From Shewanella sp. KX20019 (GTDB taxonomy: Bacteria; Pseudomonadota; Gammaproteobacteria; Enterobacterales; Shewanellaceae), in contig NZ_CP068437.1 in the NCBI RefSeq assembly GCF_016757755.1, positions 1,674,001-1,738,000 of the forward strand: a DNA stretch of 64,000 nucleotides. The letters are read 5' to 3'. Each line of letters opens with the position of its first letter. Positions within the stretch are counted from its first letter, which is position 1. Shown here one piece after another: positions 18,748 to 26,516 of the stretch. A program made the translations under genes and the position numbers. The notes beneath the pieces are model-generated. The model saw only the letters and a program-made list of their open reading frames with translations. It had not been told where the DNA came from and made no database searches.

Positions 18748-18891
18748 GTGAATAAAATAAAGAATGAGAACAGATGGAACTCTGATAGTTCAAAGAGTAG
18801 CTGGAATGGGACGTTAAAGAACAAGAAAATATTTATTTCTGGTCTTTTTATTGGTTTTGCAATCGGTGTGACTCTTGGATCAATGTTGTGA
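18748..18891 (+). CDS. Candidate short membrane peptide
   Basis: A 47-codon frame with a GTG start inside a G-rich stretch. The product begins MNKIKNENRW and ends in one hydrophobic helix (KKIFISGLFIGFAIGVTLGS). The helix has the small-residue pattern of a transmembrane segment. There is no clear separate ribosome binding site and no recognised family. It lies in decayed DNA and may be the end of a larger lost gene. Confidence 0.25.
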   Translation: MNKIKNENRWNSDSSKSSWNGTLKNKKIFISGLFIGFAIGVTLGSML

Positions 18892-18900
18892 GGTCGCGAT

Positions 18901-19211
18901 AGATTGGAGGTGAACGGTTTAACCAGCCAGAAGGGGTTAACTTTGCGTTACCAGATTATCTATAGCTAGTGGATAAAACGGGTCGAATACTTCGTTAAGA
19001 CAAGCTTGGCAGTATCTCTGCCAGTTCATCTAAGATTATAAATAGGTTGAATATATCAACGGACAATTGGATTAAACTCACCTCTGAGTTTGGTAAGATA
19101 TTTCATGGGCCAGTTGGTACCACTCAAGGGCTTACAAATTACTGCGAACATCTACAAAAACGGCGCCGTCATTTTGCTAAGTGTTGTCGGTATTTAGAAG
19201 ATGGTTGGTAG
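18901..19211 (+). pseudogene. C-terminal relic of a REP-type (Y1-like) transposase
   Basis: Translating with in-frame stops gives RFNQPEGVNFALPDYL, stop, LVDKTGRILR, stop, DKLGSISAS, then LNISTDNWIKLTSEFGKIFH and a Cys/Arg-rich end. The order 'DYL.LVD.TGR..R..K.G.I' followed by 'LN...W......F...F.G..G' is the C-terminal part of transposase-like proteins that I recall as common in Shewanella and Vibrio. Two stop codons and loss of the N-terminal catalytic part show it is dead. Family assignment is from memory. Confidence 0.6.
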
Positions 19212-19334
19212 CCTAATTTAGCTAGCTTACTGTTCGTTGTACTTATTACTTGAATCCAGCAGCCCTTCAAAATCTTGAGTTAACAACCCCTGTCAGAAAT
19301 TCTGTTTCACGCTAGAATTCCCCCTGTTTAACAT

Positions 19335-19424
19335 TCATAAGTAGATTGACGGTGGCATTGCTGTTGCTGCAGGTCGAGTCATTGTGTGCAGTTGAAATTC
19401 AATTAAGCAACGAGTTGTTACCTT
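19335..19424 (-). pseudogene. Fragment of a P4-type tyrosine integrase
   Basis: The minus strand encodes KVTTRCLIEFQLHTMTRPAA, nearly the same as KVTTRCLIELQLHTMTRPAE in the intact integrase at 56190-57392. That is the region of the first catalytic Arg. Only about 30 codons match before the frame diverges. The fragment is evidence that a related integrase, and so probably an older island, once lay here. Confidence 0.7.
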
Positions 19425-19625
19425 TCTAAATCCCTCAGCGACTTCGTGCCCATTTATACCAAGCAGGTTATTTAGGTTATCCAATATGGATCTCTTGTTA
19501 TTGCTATTTGATGAGAAGATTACTGTCAAAATCGAGGCAATAATGAAATTTACTCCTTAGTTGGTAAGGCTCTCCAAAATATGAATTATATCAAGGTTTG
19601 GAGGGTTGTAGTAATTTTTGTTGTT

Positions 19626-19659
19626 AACTGGAGGGGTATTGTGTTGTAACCCTCCAGTT
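19626..19659. repeat. Perfect 10-bp inverted repeat (hairpin)
   Basis: AACTGGAGGG at 19626-19635 and CCCTCCAGTT at 19650-19659, with a 14-base loop. No T-run follows. It lies six bases before the left copy of a 24-bp motif seen again at 22940. It may be a terminator, or part of a mobile element end. Confidence 0.5.
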
Positions 19660-19664
19660 CTGAG

Positions 19665-19688
19665 TGTAGGATGCTCGCCGTTGAAACA
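19665..19688 (+). repeat. 24-bp motif, left copy
   Basis: This segment (TGTAGGATGCTCGCCG then TTGAAACA) matches bases 22940-22963 at 20 of 24 positions in the same orientation. The two copies bracket a 3.25-kb segment with a lipoprotein, a small membrane protein and a broken pilin. Confidence 0.4.
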
Positions 19689-19900
19689 AGTTGACGAGAG
19701 CTGCAACATGAGCATCAAAATTGAAGCATATATGCAAACTAGAGGTTATTTATGTTTACTTGCTTACTGATTGCAGAAGTAGGTAGGTCTGCTTGATGAA
19801 AACAGCACTGAAACAAGGCATTTAATCGATAGTTTTGATGTTATCTATATCCTTTCTGAAGAGATAATTAAAACCGCAAGCCGTTATTAACCAACTCCAC

Positions 19901-19928
19901 GCCGTCTTTGAGCGGCTTTAGCAATGAG
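19901..19928 (+). repeat. GCCGTC-type hairpin repeat, left copy
   Basis: GCCGTCTTTGAGCGGCTTTA, then GCAATGAG. It is nearly the same as 21377-21406. GCCG pairs with CGGC and a few T follow, so it resembles a weak terminator. It ends at the start region of the lipoprotein gene. Confidence 0.45.
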
Positions 19929-19938
19929 ATCTGTACCA

Positions 19939-21357
19939 ATGAAAAAACTTGTATTAGTGTCACTTATAACAACGGCATTAACAGCCTGTGGCGGAGGATC
20001 TTCGTCATCAGAAAACTCATCCTCTTTAGTCAGTGGCAAGGCAATAGACGGCTATATCATCGGGGCGACCGTATTTCTTGATCTTAACTTCAATGGCCAA
20101 CTTGACCCTAAAGAGCCAAGCACAGTTACAGAGGAGGAGGGGGAGTTTGCTCTCCATATTTCTGACAATTATGCCAAGTGCGCTGAATACGTTCCCGTAA
20201 CTGTAGATGTGCCTGTAGGCGCTATAGACACTGACTATCCTGATACGCCGATCACCGAAGCGTACACCATGGTGTTTCCTCCACATTTTACGCTAACAAC
20301 CGATCAAGACCTTATTAACCTTACCCCGTTAACTTCCGTGGTATGGGATCAGGTAGAGAGAGAGCTTCAGGGTGATAGCACCGCGCCCTTAACATGCGAA
20401 ACGATTTTAAATGGGGAAGAGCTGCGAAAAGACATTAAGAGCCGCCTATCTGCCCAAGAGCTGCGAGTCGCCAGAAGATACAACATAACAGTTAATGACC
20501 TATACGGTGACTATGTTGCATCTGGTGACACTGAGATCCACGCTATTGCTCAGGCAATTGTTCCTTCGCTGCAGAAGTCATACGTAGAAACAAAAGAACT
20601 GATTGATAGTAATCCAGATGCCAGCATTGTTTGGGTGGAATACTTTTCTGGCAAGTTTAGTAGTGAAGGCCACTATCTCGATAGCTGGTATCGAACCTCG
20701 TTTGTGCAGGCATCAAGCGGTAATTTTGAATCTGAAACGCATGAAGTTAGTGAAGATCTGAATCACTTGGTCGGATTATTCAGCAAACAAGTAATGGCTT
20801 CTACTCAACGTGACGGCCTAAATATTCAAAGAACTGTAACAGTTGAGCAAGAAAGTGATAACTACAGTTGCTCGAATGATGAAGAGATTGAAACTGTTAG
20901 TGGACAAAGCACGTCTGGAATTCGCAGTACCTATATAGGTGCTGTGGAGGGCTGGGAGCAATGCGCTTCTATGGACGAAGGTAATTTAGTGCAATCTAAG
21001 CTTGTTCGTGACACCTCATCCACTGGTCGTACTTATGCTGAGTTTGTCTACCACTCAGGAAATGTTAACCAGTTTCGTGAATTGGCAGGCATTACGGACA
21101 CTATTACCAGTAGCGACATTGAGGCGGTAACGGCAGGGATTAGCCGCAGCTTCTATGATGAGTCTAATTTCGATTCTGACTTTTGGTATAGAGTCGAAGA
21201 TGTATCGGGCGACGACCCTACACAGGTCATGACAATGCATGACAGTCACGGCCAGTGGGAGAGGAATACATTCTACAAAGACGGAACTCATAAGACTGAG
21301 TGCGGCACGTCTGCAGACAGCTTAGATACATCACTATGTAGTGATACAAGCAATTAG
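19939..21357 (+). CDS. Large hypothetical lipoprotein
   Basis: About 472 residues from the ATG at 19939; an ATG at 19924 in the same frame lies before the signal peptide. The signal (MKKLVLVSLITTALTACGGG) has the lipobox LTAC, followed by a Ser-rich linker. Residues ~35-60 read GKAIDGYIIGATVFLDLNFN, then GQLDPKEPSTVTEEEGEFAL. This is a carboxypeptidase-regulatory or SdrD-like beta fold seen in many marine lipoproteins. The remainder is unrecognised and mostly beta with scattered Cys. It probably sits in the outer membrane. It lies between two copies of a short hairpin repeat. Confidence 0.6.
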   Translation: MKKLVLVSLITTALTACGGGSSSSENSSSLVSGKAIDGYIIGATVFLDLNFNGQLDPKEPSTVTEEEGEFALHISDNYAKCAEYVPVTVDVPVGAIDTDYPDTPITEAYTMVFPPHFTLTTDQDLINLTPLTSVVWDQVERELQGDSTAPLTCETILNGEELRKDIKSRLSAQELRVARRYNITVNDLYGDYVASGDTEIHAIAQAIVPSLQKSYVETKELIDSNPDASIVWVEYFSGKFSSEGHYLDSWYRTSFVQASSGNFESETHEVSEDLNHLVGLFSKQVMASTQRDGLNIQRTVTVEQESDNYSCSNDEEIETVSGQSTSGIRSTYIGAVEGWEQCASMDEGNLVQSKLVRDTSSTGRTYAEFVYHSGNVNQFRELAGITDTITSSDIEAVTAGISRSFYDESNFDSDFWYRVEDVSGDDPTQVMTMHDSHGQWERNTFYKDGTHKTECGTSADSLDTSLCSDTSN

Positions 21358-21376
21358 CGACAAAATAATATACCTA

Positions 21377-21406
21377 GCCGTCTATGGGCGGCTTTTTAAC
21401 AATGAG
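21377..21406 (+). repeat. GCCGTC-type hairpin repeat, right copy
   Basis: GCCGTCTATGGGCGGCTTTT, then TAACAATGAG. The AGCCG/CGGCT stem with a T-run can terminate the lipoprotein transcript. It matches the left copy at 19901 in sequence and in the trailing AATGAG. Confidence 0.5.
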
Positions 21407-21415
21407 AGCAACATA

Positions 21416-21637
21416 ATGTACGGAATACCAATATTTGTTTATGCGATTGTAGCCTCGTTAATCACGATAGCTTGGATCGTCTTGCCATTCGCCGTCTTTG
21501 GCCTTAAGGGAAGAGCAGACAGGGTTATTGAAGAGCTAAAGGCAGTGAACGAGAACCTATATATGCTGAGAAAAGAAATAGCTAACAAAGGCGGTAGCCA
21601 CTCTGAAGATACATCATCGTTTAAGGCTGAAAAGTGA
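21416..21637 (+). CDS. Small membrane protein with coiled-coil tail
   Basis: 73 residues from the ATG at 21416, with GAGAG upstream. One hydrophobic segment (residues 4-30, IPIFVYAIVASLITIAWIVL) precedes a basic loop and a charged helix (DRVIEELKAVNENLYMLRKE). Its stop overlaps the GTG of the pilin gene (GTGA), so the two are coupled. The function is unknown; the position suggests a part in pilin handling. Confidence 0.5.
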   Translation: MYGIPIFVYAIVASLITIAWIVLPFAVFGLKGRADRVIEELKAVNENLYMLRKEIANKGGSHSEDTSSFKAEK

Positions 21638-22109
21638 CAAAGCAAAAAGGCTTTACGCTTATCGAGCTGATAGTAGTGATCATTATCTTAGGGGTACTTG
21701 CTGTAATAGCAGCACCTAGGTTTATTAATCTGGGTGACGATGCGGCCAACGCTACTCTTAAAACGATGAAAGGAGTGATTGATAGTGCCTTAGCCATGTC
21801 TTATTCCAAGATGGCTATAGAAGGTAAGGAAGGGCTTGCTTCAGCGGCACCAGATTTTGTCCTGATTGTGATGTATTCGCTTATGGCTATCCAACTAATG
21901 CTTATGCTGACTTGCCAAGTCTGGTAGATAACATGACTCAATCCATCGGTGGAACAGGCAGTGCTGACTGGCTAGTGACTCCTACATTTGGGGCTGGTGA
22001 GTCTTGGATCTATTCAGAAATTCATGCTGACAGAAAGTGCTGGCTTGTTTATAAGCCAGCGACAAACGACACAAAAAAATACAGTTTAGAAATAGTTGAG
22101 TGCAGATAA
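21634..22109 (+). pseudogene. Type IV-like (MSHA-type) pilin, frameshifted
   Basis: It starts at a GTG with the prepilin signature KGFTLIELIVVIIILGVLAV, with Glu5 after the cleavage site, and continues PRFINLGDDAANATLKTMKG. After ASAAPDF the frame fails. One frame ends soon, at LTCQVW. A shift of one base in the T4 run at 21855-21858 restores CPDCDVFAYGYPTNAYADLP, then SLVDNMTQ through to KYSLEIVECR. The rebuilt protein is about 158 residues, the length of MshA-like pilins, with Cys pairs in the expected C-terminal half. It is either a recent one-base deletion or a sequencing error. Confidence 0.75.
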
Positions 22110-22358
22110 GGAAGTCTTTCAGAAATATATAGGTGTGGGACTTCAGAGTTACGGACGGCGCTGGGTAACGCTTTGATAGTTCTCCACCATTAATGATGGA
22201 GTTTATCAAGGAAAACAAGATGAAGATAAAGGTTGGATTAGCGGCGATGATTGCGATGTGGAATCGGTGTTTTCAATGTCGAAGATAACTTACCAACGTC
22301 TCCTCTTCACAGCCTAGCTTAGAGCGGGTCACAAACGCTGCTTGCTTACTAGTAATTT

Positions 22359-22760
22359 TTAAGATCTAGTCCATCCATCTTCTGGTACTGCATTGTATAA
22401 ACATGTCTTACCGCTTAATACTAATAAGTGAACCCAGGATGAGTAAGGGATACTAGATACCTCATCTGGTTCACCATCACACCACTTTCTAAGTACTTTT
22501 GTCTTATCTTTACTCGCGGTTTTGAGGCCAAGCATTCTGGCAATATCAGTCTTGCAGTGACCAATAAAGATCATGGTATCTATGACATGTATAACTTCTG
22601 CATTGGTTGGTTCGCGATACTTGGGATCGTCGATGTTCCTATATGAGTCAAGTCTAATTGGGTTCATGAAGTAGACAATTCCAACATGTCGCTTCATCTT
22701 TCTGAAGGACTCCATGACCTCGCGCTCATCGAGATCACCTATATCAGCCACTTTATCCAA
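22359..22760 (-). CDS. Hypothetical protein with HTH-like C-terminus, possibly 5'-truncated
   Basis: About 133 residues. The C-terminal half (IGHCKTDIARMLGLKTASKD, then IPYSSWVHLLVLSGK) resembles small regulators of phage and conjugative elements in which a helix-turn-helix precedes an 'IPY..W..LL...G' tail. The only start that gives this length is a TTG. The frame continues upstream without a good start, and a neighbouring frame has an ATG (for MKSLEMNF), so an N-terminal frameshift is possible. Function not known. Confidence 0.4.
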   Translation of the reverse strand: MDKVADIGDLDEREVMESFRKMKRHVGIVYFMNPIRLDSYRNIDDPKYREPTNAEVIHVIDTMIFIGHCKTDIARMLGLKTASKDKTKVLRKWCDGEPDEVSSIPYSSWVHLLVLSGKTCLYNAVPEDGWTRS

Positions 22761-23226
22761 AAATTCATCTCCAAACTTTTCATTTCGTCAAGAATACAAT
22801 TCTTTAGGAGGGAACTCAATTCAATACCCTCCAAACAATCTGGTTGGTCGAAAATATGATTAACGTTAACTCGGTGAAGGAATTGTGCGTTTACTATGTG
22901 TTTTAGGAGGACGTGAACGTTAACTCCCAGCTTGTTGCATGTAGAATGCTCCTCGTGGAAACATGGAACTAACGTGGTAAGTAATATTAGCGCTAAAGCC
23001 TAAAAATTGAGCAGGTATTTAACGGCCTTTGCACTTGTACAGAACAGATCTTGCTAGGTGGTTAAACATCAAAGTTTGGATATAGCTTAACTGCTTCATG
23101 GCTAGAGCCAGTTGTTCAAGCTATCCGCTAAGTTATGCTATTGGAAGCTGCGAGTGCATTTACTTACTTCGACATTGATACTACTGCTAACGACCCTTAA
23201 GCGTTAGACCAACAGAAACCAGCACT
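22761..23226. other. Non-coding accessory spacer
   Basis: About 470 bases with no convincing gene. It holds GGAGGG and CCCTCC arms around 22809-22834 and the right copy of the 24-bp motif at 22940. At 23191-23212, GCTAACG and CGTTAGAC lie a few bases apart, which loosely recalls an integron attC end, but the rest of an attC is not visible. Confidence 0.45.
22940..22963 (+). repeat. 24-bp motif, right copy
   Basis: TGTAGAATGCTCCTCG then TGGAAACA, differing from the copy at 19665 at four positions. Its left flank also carries a GTTAACTCCCAG stretch that partly resembles the flank of the first copy. Confidence 0.4.
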
Positions 23227-23322
23227 ATGAAGTTAGACCTTGGGGAGAGGAAAAAAATACTAGAAGCTATAGCTGAAACAGGCCCGTTCATTCAGCGAGA
23301 GACAAAAACAGTATATAGATAA
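23227..23322 (+). CDS. Candidate 31-residue peptide
   Basis: A short frame beginning MKLDLGERKKILEAIAETGP and ending KTVYR. It ends six bases before the next ATG, so the two would be co-translated. The amphipathic helix is protein-like, but it may be the start of a truncated gene. No family recognised. Confidence 0.3.
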   Translation: MKLDLGERKKILEAIAETGPFIQRETKTVYR

Positions 23323-23328
23323 ATAGCT

Positions 23329-23556
23329 ATGGCCAATAATGAAAATAAAAAAACTAGGTTTACTCTATGCCATACGGCGTTTGGGACTACTATTGACGAA
23401 GAGTGTGATACGTGTGGCTGGCTCACTTGCCCTAAGTGCGGTAAGTGTGGCCCAGCTTACCAATACTGGGAGTCAACGGGAGGCCATCAAGATGAGTATG
23501 ACCCTTATGACTTCGCGCATAACGAAGAGCCAGAAGACCACTCTAGATCACGCTAA
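23329..23556 (+). CDS. Small zinc-ribbon-like protein
   Basis: 75 residues, starting MANNENKKTRF. It has four Cys arranged as CDTCGWLTCPKCGKCG, preceded by LCHTAFG, and an acidic tail (EYDPYDFAHNEEPEDHS). The CxxC pairs point to a zinc site. Neighbouring integrase and transposase relics suggest it belongs to a mobile element. Function unknown. Confidence 0.45.
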   Translation: MANNENKKTRFTLCHTAFGTTIDEECDTCGWLTCPKCGKCGPAYQYWESTGGHQDEYDPYDFAHNEEPEDHSRSR

Positions 23557-23624
23557 CGGCAAAGATTCAATCAATTTAGGAAACAAGGCCGCCGACCTCC
23601 CTTCCTACATTTTAGCTAGAGGGC

Positions 23625-23999
23625 TTATTTAAATTCAACATTGGCATTGTGTGAATGCGACCAGCCTAGGCCTTCTGGCAGCTCGGTTACAGGCCAGCCA
23701 AAGTCTTCTGTCACTTTTGGCAACGATGGCGGGTGTGAGAACGTAGCGGGTAGCGGTGGGTCGAATAAACTATTTCCTTTGAATGTAAGCTCAATGACGT
23801 TCAGTCTCACTCGAGTTAGTCCATGTTCATTGAGTCCTCTTATAGCCTCCATGATTTTTGGTTTGGATAGATTAATGAGGGCTAGAGCCTGTGATAGCGT
23901 CGCATTTCGCCTACCCGCAATGTGGCACAGCACAAGGCGCTCATTCAGCGTATGCGATTTTGCACTGCGATATGTCTTAAGGAAGTTCGTTAGGCGCAT
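23625..23999 (-). CDS. Small winged-helix-like protein
   Basis: 124 residues. The N-terminal ~75 residues have a winged-helix pattern: TLNERLVLCHIAGRRNATLS, then SKPKIMEAIRGLNEHGLTRV and a strand (LNVIELTFKG). The rest is Pro-rich (DPPLPATFSHPPSLPKV). It resembles replication or partition regulators of mobile elements, but I cannot place it. It is the last gene in the minus direction after the cytochrome operon, from which a hairpin separates it. Confidence 0.45.
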   Translation of the reverse strand: MRLTNFLKTYRSAKSHTLNERLVLCHIAGRRNATLSQALALINLSKPKIMEAIRGLNEHGLTRVRLNVIELTFKGNSLFDPPLPATFSHPPSLPKVTEDFGWPVTELPEGLGWSHSHNANVEFK

Positions 24000-24014
24000 G
24001 GTAGTCCTCTTGCT

Positions 24015-24040
24015 ACCTTTCCCGCGTTAACGGGAAAGGT
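24015..24040. terminator. Hairpin, likely terminator
   Basis: ACCTTTCCCG at 24015-24024 pairs with CGGGAAAGGT at 24031-24040 around a 6-base loop. It lies immediately after the end of the minus-strand cytochrome operon. On the plus strand it is followed by TTGTTGTT. Confidence 0.6.
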
Positions 24041-24046
24041 TTGTTG

Positions 24047-24337
24047 TTAGTGGCAGTTAGTGCAAGTATCGCTCGGCAATTCTTCGCTATGGGAAACGTG
24101 GCAGTCGCTACAGGCTATCATTTCAAAGTGCTTCTGATGTGTTTCGTCAGCGAACTCGTTTAGTGCTCCGTGACACTCGACACACTTCTCGTTTTCAAAT
24201 GTTAATTCCGTAGTTGGTGAACCGTCTGGATGGCAAGACTCGCAACCTGCCATTTCTGCATGGGTCTCTGCGGTTGTCTGTGCTACAGCTGCGCCGGATA
24301 TGGTTAGTAGCACTGCAAGTCCTAAAGGTTTTAGCAT
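24047..24337 (-). CDS. Small periplasmic tetrahaem cytochrome c
   Basis: 96 residues with a cleavable signal peptide (MLKPLGLAVLLTISGAAVAQ). Four CxxCH haem sites are present (CESCH, CVECH, CSDCH, CTNCH). The motif order and spacing resemble the N-terminal haem domain of Shewanella flavocytochrome c fumarate reductases and the small tetrahaem cytochrome CctA, but no flavin domain follows. It probably carries electrons in the periplasm from the adjacent NrfCD-like complex. It is the last gene of a five-gene minus-strand operon. Confidence 0.85.
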   Translation of the reverse strand: MLKPLGLAVLLTISGAAVAQTTAETHAEMAGCESCHPDGSPTTELTFENEKCVECHGALNEFADETHQKHFEMIACSDCHVSHSEELPSDTCTNCH

Positions 24338-24352
24338 GGTGTCTCTCCGTGG

Positions 24353-25294
24353 TTAAGCGACCGTCATCTGGCCAGTGTAAAGAATGAAGTTTCTTAGCAG
24401 TAAAACACCCAACAGGCTGCAGCATGCGGTTACTACCACGTAGGACAGCTTTCGTTTTGAAGATGCTTCCATGAATAGGTTCATCGCCAGTGGTGTGGTT
24501 AGGCCGAGTGTTACGATCCCCAGCCAGAATACAGCGCCCCAGAATCCAGTCCCAATAGCGGCCATTGCTGCTACTTGCTTCTGACCGCCTGACACGATGA
24601 GTCCTGCGAAGAAGGTGAATAGCAGCACTAGCTCTGTAAGTATCAGCGGGATCTCAATGCGGTGGATAAAGTGCACCTCCTTACCATCTGGGTCACCTTT
24701 TAGTAGAACACCACCTATAAGTGTTCCTGCGGCTCCAGAGGATATCCCCGATATTAGAAATAGCATCGGCAGTACAGGATTGTTTAGCATTGGAAATGTG
24801 GTCAGGGCAGATAATAAGAAGCCTGTGTACGCGCCAAGTGACATAGACAAAACCACTAGGAGACCTGTGATCGTCGGCTCATGTTTCGTTAGGGCTGCAA
24901 GTGCTTTATCGACTACAGACCAGCGTCCCGCACACCATGTCTGTATTGGCTCTTTGAATAAACAGGCAAGCCAAGCGAATAGCGCCACTTGGTAAACCAT
25001 CAGCACGGCAACGCCAATAGACATTATCGATGTCGGGTTATAGAAGACTAAAATCTTCCAGAAGTCGAATGGTTTGGTCAGGTCTATTACTAGAATTCCG
25101 AGGCCAGCAAATACGGCCAATGGGGCTAGAATACACGCTGCTCGCACGAATGGTGACTTGTGCGCATCTTTGCCAAGCTTGAAGTTCTTGAGCAGTACAG
25201 CGAAGCAGATAGCGCCTGCTGATATACCAGCTAAGAATAGATATATAGCGATTGGCCAGTGCCATACTAAACTGTCGAAGTGAAAAGGGCTCAT
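24353..25294 (-). CDS. NrfD/PsrC-family quinol-interacting membrane subunit
   Basis: 313 residues with eight or nine hydrophobic helices. It begins MSPFHFDSLVWHWPIAIYLF, typical of NrfD proteins (the 'W.W.IA.YLF..G...G' pattern). Family members have no haem and pass electrons between menaquinol and a partner ferredoxin subunit. It overlaps the upstream ferredoxin gene by four bases, so the two subunits form one complex. Confidence 0.85.
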   Translation of the reverse strand: MSPFHFDSLVWHWPIAIYLFLAGISAGAICFAVLLKNFKLGKDAHKSPFVRAACILAPLAVFAGLGILVIDLTKPFDFWKILVFYNPTSIMSIGVAVLMVYQVALFAWLACLFKEPIQTWCAGRWSVVDKALAALTKHEPTITGLLVVLSMSLGAYTGFLLSALTTFPMLNNPVLPMLFLISGISSGAAGTLIGGVLLKGDPDGKEVHFIHRIEIPLILTELVLLFTFFAGLIVSGGQKQVAAMAAIGTGFWGAVFWLGIVTLGLTTPLAMNLFMEASSKRKLSYVVVTACCSLLGVLLLRNFILYTGQMTVA

Positions 25295-25971
25295 AGCGCT
25301 AAGTCTCCCGTCTTGGCTGCGATGCGGAACAGTTTTGGTCTTGTTCCTAACTCAGTCTTAGTTCGGTAGTGTGCTGTGGTTTTTAGTAGCTGCACGATTT
25401 TTGAATCTGGGTCTTGCAGGTTTCCAAACGTGAGTGCTTCGGTAGGGCATGCTGTTACACACGCTGGCTGTTCACCGTTCTTTAGCTTGGTTTCTTTACA
25501 GAAGTCGCATTTATCCGCGGCCTTTGTCTCAGGGTTAATGAAACGGATCTGGTATGGACATGCAGCTATGCAGTATAGGCAGCCTACGCATTTCCACGGG
25601 TCAACAGCCACAATACCTGTGGCCTCGTCATAGTTAGCCGCGCCTGTTGGGCACACATTAACGCAAGGTGTTCCCTCACATTGTTGGCATGATTTACGCG
25701 AAAACTTGAAGTACTGGTTTGGGTAGTCACCGAAGGGTCCCTCTTTCTCAATACTTAGACGGCTCACGCCCTCTGGTACGTCATTTGTTTTGCGGCACGC
25801 CTGTTCACACAGGTTGCATCCGATACATTTCGTTTCATCATGTACCATGCCATACCGGACTTTTGGGTCGTGCTGATGGCCTTCGTGGGCTGATGCTGCA
25901 ATAGAAGCACTGGCTACACCAACGGCAGATGCACACATTGATTTTAGGAACGTTCGTCTTGGATTATTCAC
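25291..25971 (-). CDS. NrfC-like ferredoxin subunit, Tat-exported
   Basis: 226 residues. The N-terminus NNPRRTFLKSMCASAVGV is a twin-arginine signal. Four Cys clusters follow (CIGCNLCEQACRK; CQQCEGTPCVNVCP; CVGCLYCIAACP; and CDFCKETKLKNGEQPACVTACP), enough for four [4Fe-4S] clusters as in NrfC, PsrB and DmsB. It would sit on the periplasmic face and bridge the NrfD-like quinol site to the cytochromes. It overlaps the pentahaem gene by eight bases. Confidence 0.9.
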   Translation of the reverse strand: MNNPRRTFLKSMCASAVGVASASIAASAHEGHQHDPKVRYGMVHDETKCIGCNLCEQACRKTNDVPEGVSRLSIEKEGPFGDYPNQYFKFSRKSCQQCEGTPCVNVCPTGAANYDEATGIVAVDPWKCVGCLYCIAACPYQIRFINPETKAADKCDFCKETKLKNGEQPACVTACPTEALTFGNLQDPDSKIVQLLKTTAHYRTKTELGTRPKLFRIAAKTGDLAL

Positions 25972-26446
25972 CTTGTGCGTCCTCTTTTATTGCATGGCAC
26001 TTGGCACATATCTGGCTTCGTTGTTCTGGTTCTAGGCCGAACATTGGGTCGTTGCTACTGTGCAGTTTGTGACAGCTTGCGCAGTTCACTTTGTTGGTGT
26101 GTACGGTGTGCGTCCACTCTTTGCTACCTTGTGATGACACTAAGTGACAGCTCTCGCATGCCGCGACTTGCTGTATTGCGGTGGCGCTTGATTTTTCAGC
26201 AAAGCCTAGGAGGTTTGAGGCTTTACGTGGGTGCCCCTCTTTGCGGCCATGGCAGTTTTGACATTTTATGACAAGGTCGTTGGCCGAGTGCACACCAAAC
26301 ATCTTGCCGTTTTTCTTGTGGCACATGATGCATTGCTTGTTGCCATTGATGTCTAGCTTAGGTTCATCGGCTTTAGCGGTTGCTTGTAGTGGGGATAGCA
26401 CTGTGGCTAGTGCCATTGCGTAAATGTATTTGTGTAGTTGTCGCAT
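25964..26446 (-). CDS. NrfB-like pentahaem cytochrome c
   Basis: 160 residues from the ATG at 26446, which has AGAGAA upstream and places a signal peptide directly at the N-terminus (MRQLHKYIYAMALATVLSP). An ATG 24 bases earlier is a poorer choice. Five CxxCH sites are visible: CIMCH, CQNCH, CESCH, CASCH and CAKCH. Size and haem number match NrfB, the periplasmic electron carrier for nitrite reductase NrfA. No NrfA is encoded here, so the electron acceptor is open. Confidence 0.85.
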   Translation of the reverse strand: MRQLHKYIYAMALATVLSPLQATAKADEPKLDINGNKQCIMCHKKNGKMFGVHSANDLVIKCQNCHGRKEGHPRKASNLLGFAEKSSATAIQQVAACESCHLVSSQGSKEWTHTVHTNKVNCASCHKLHSSNDPMFGLEPEQRSQICAKCHAIKEDAQGE

Positions 26447-26516
26447 AAGTAGTTCTCTGTTGGCAGCCATTTATAGTGGCTGCCGAGGTTGGTGGTTAGT
26501 TGCCTTGTTCACGGAG

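Larger units (their letters stand above)
18543..19938. other. Decayed accessory region with transposase and integrase relics
   Basis: About 1.4 kb without an intact long gene. It holds a short candidate membrane-peptide ORF, a transposase relic with internal stops, a 30-codon relic of a P4-type integrase, and a perfect 10-bp hairpin. The final 240 bases before the lipoprotein gene show only short open stretches. It marks the left part of the accessory zone between yjdM and the ssrA island. Confidence 0.6.

Noticed and set aside
23185..23215. Possible integron attC end (GCTAACG / CGTTAGAC)
   Set aside because: Only one short arm pair is seen; the second pair of boxes, the unpaired bases and an integron integrase are not visible.
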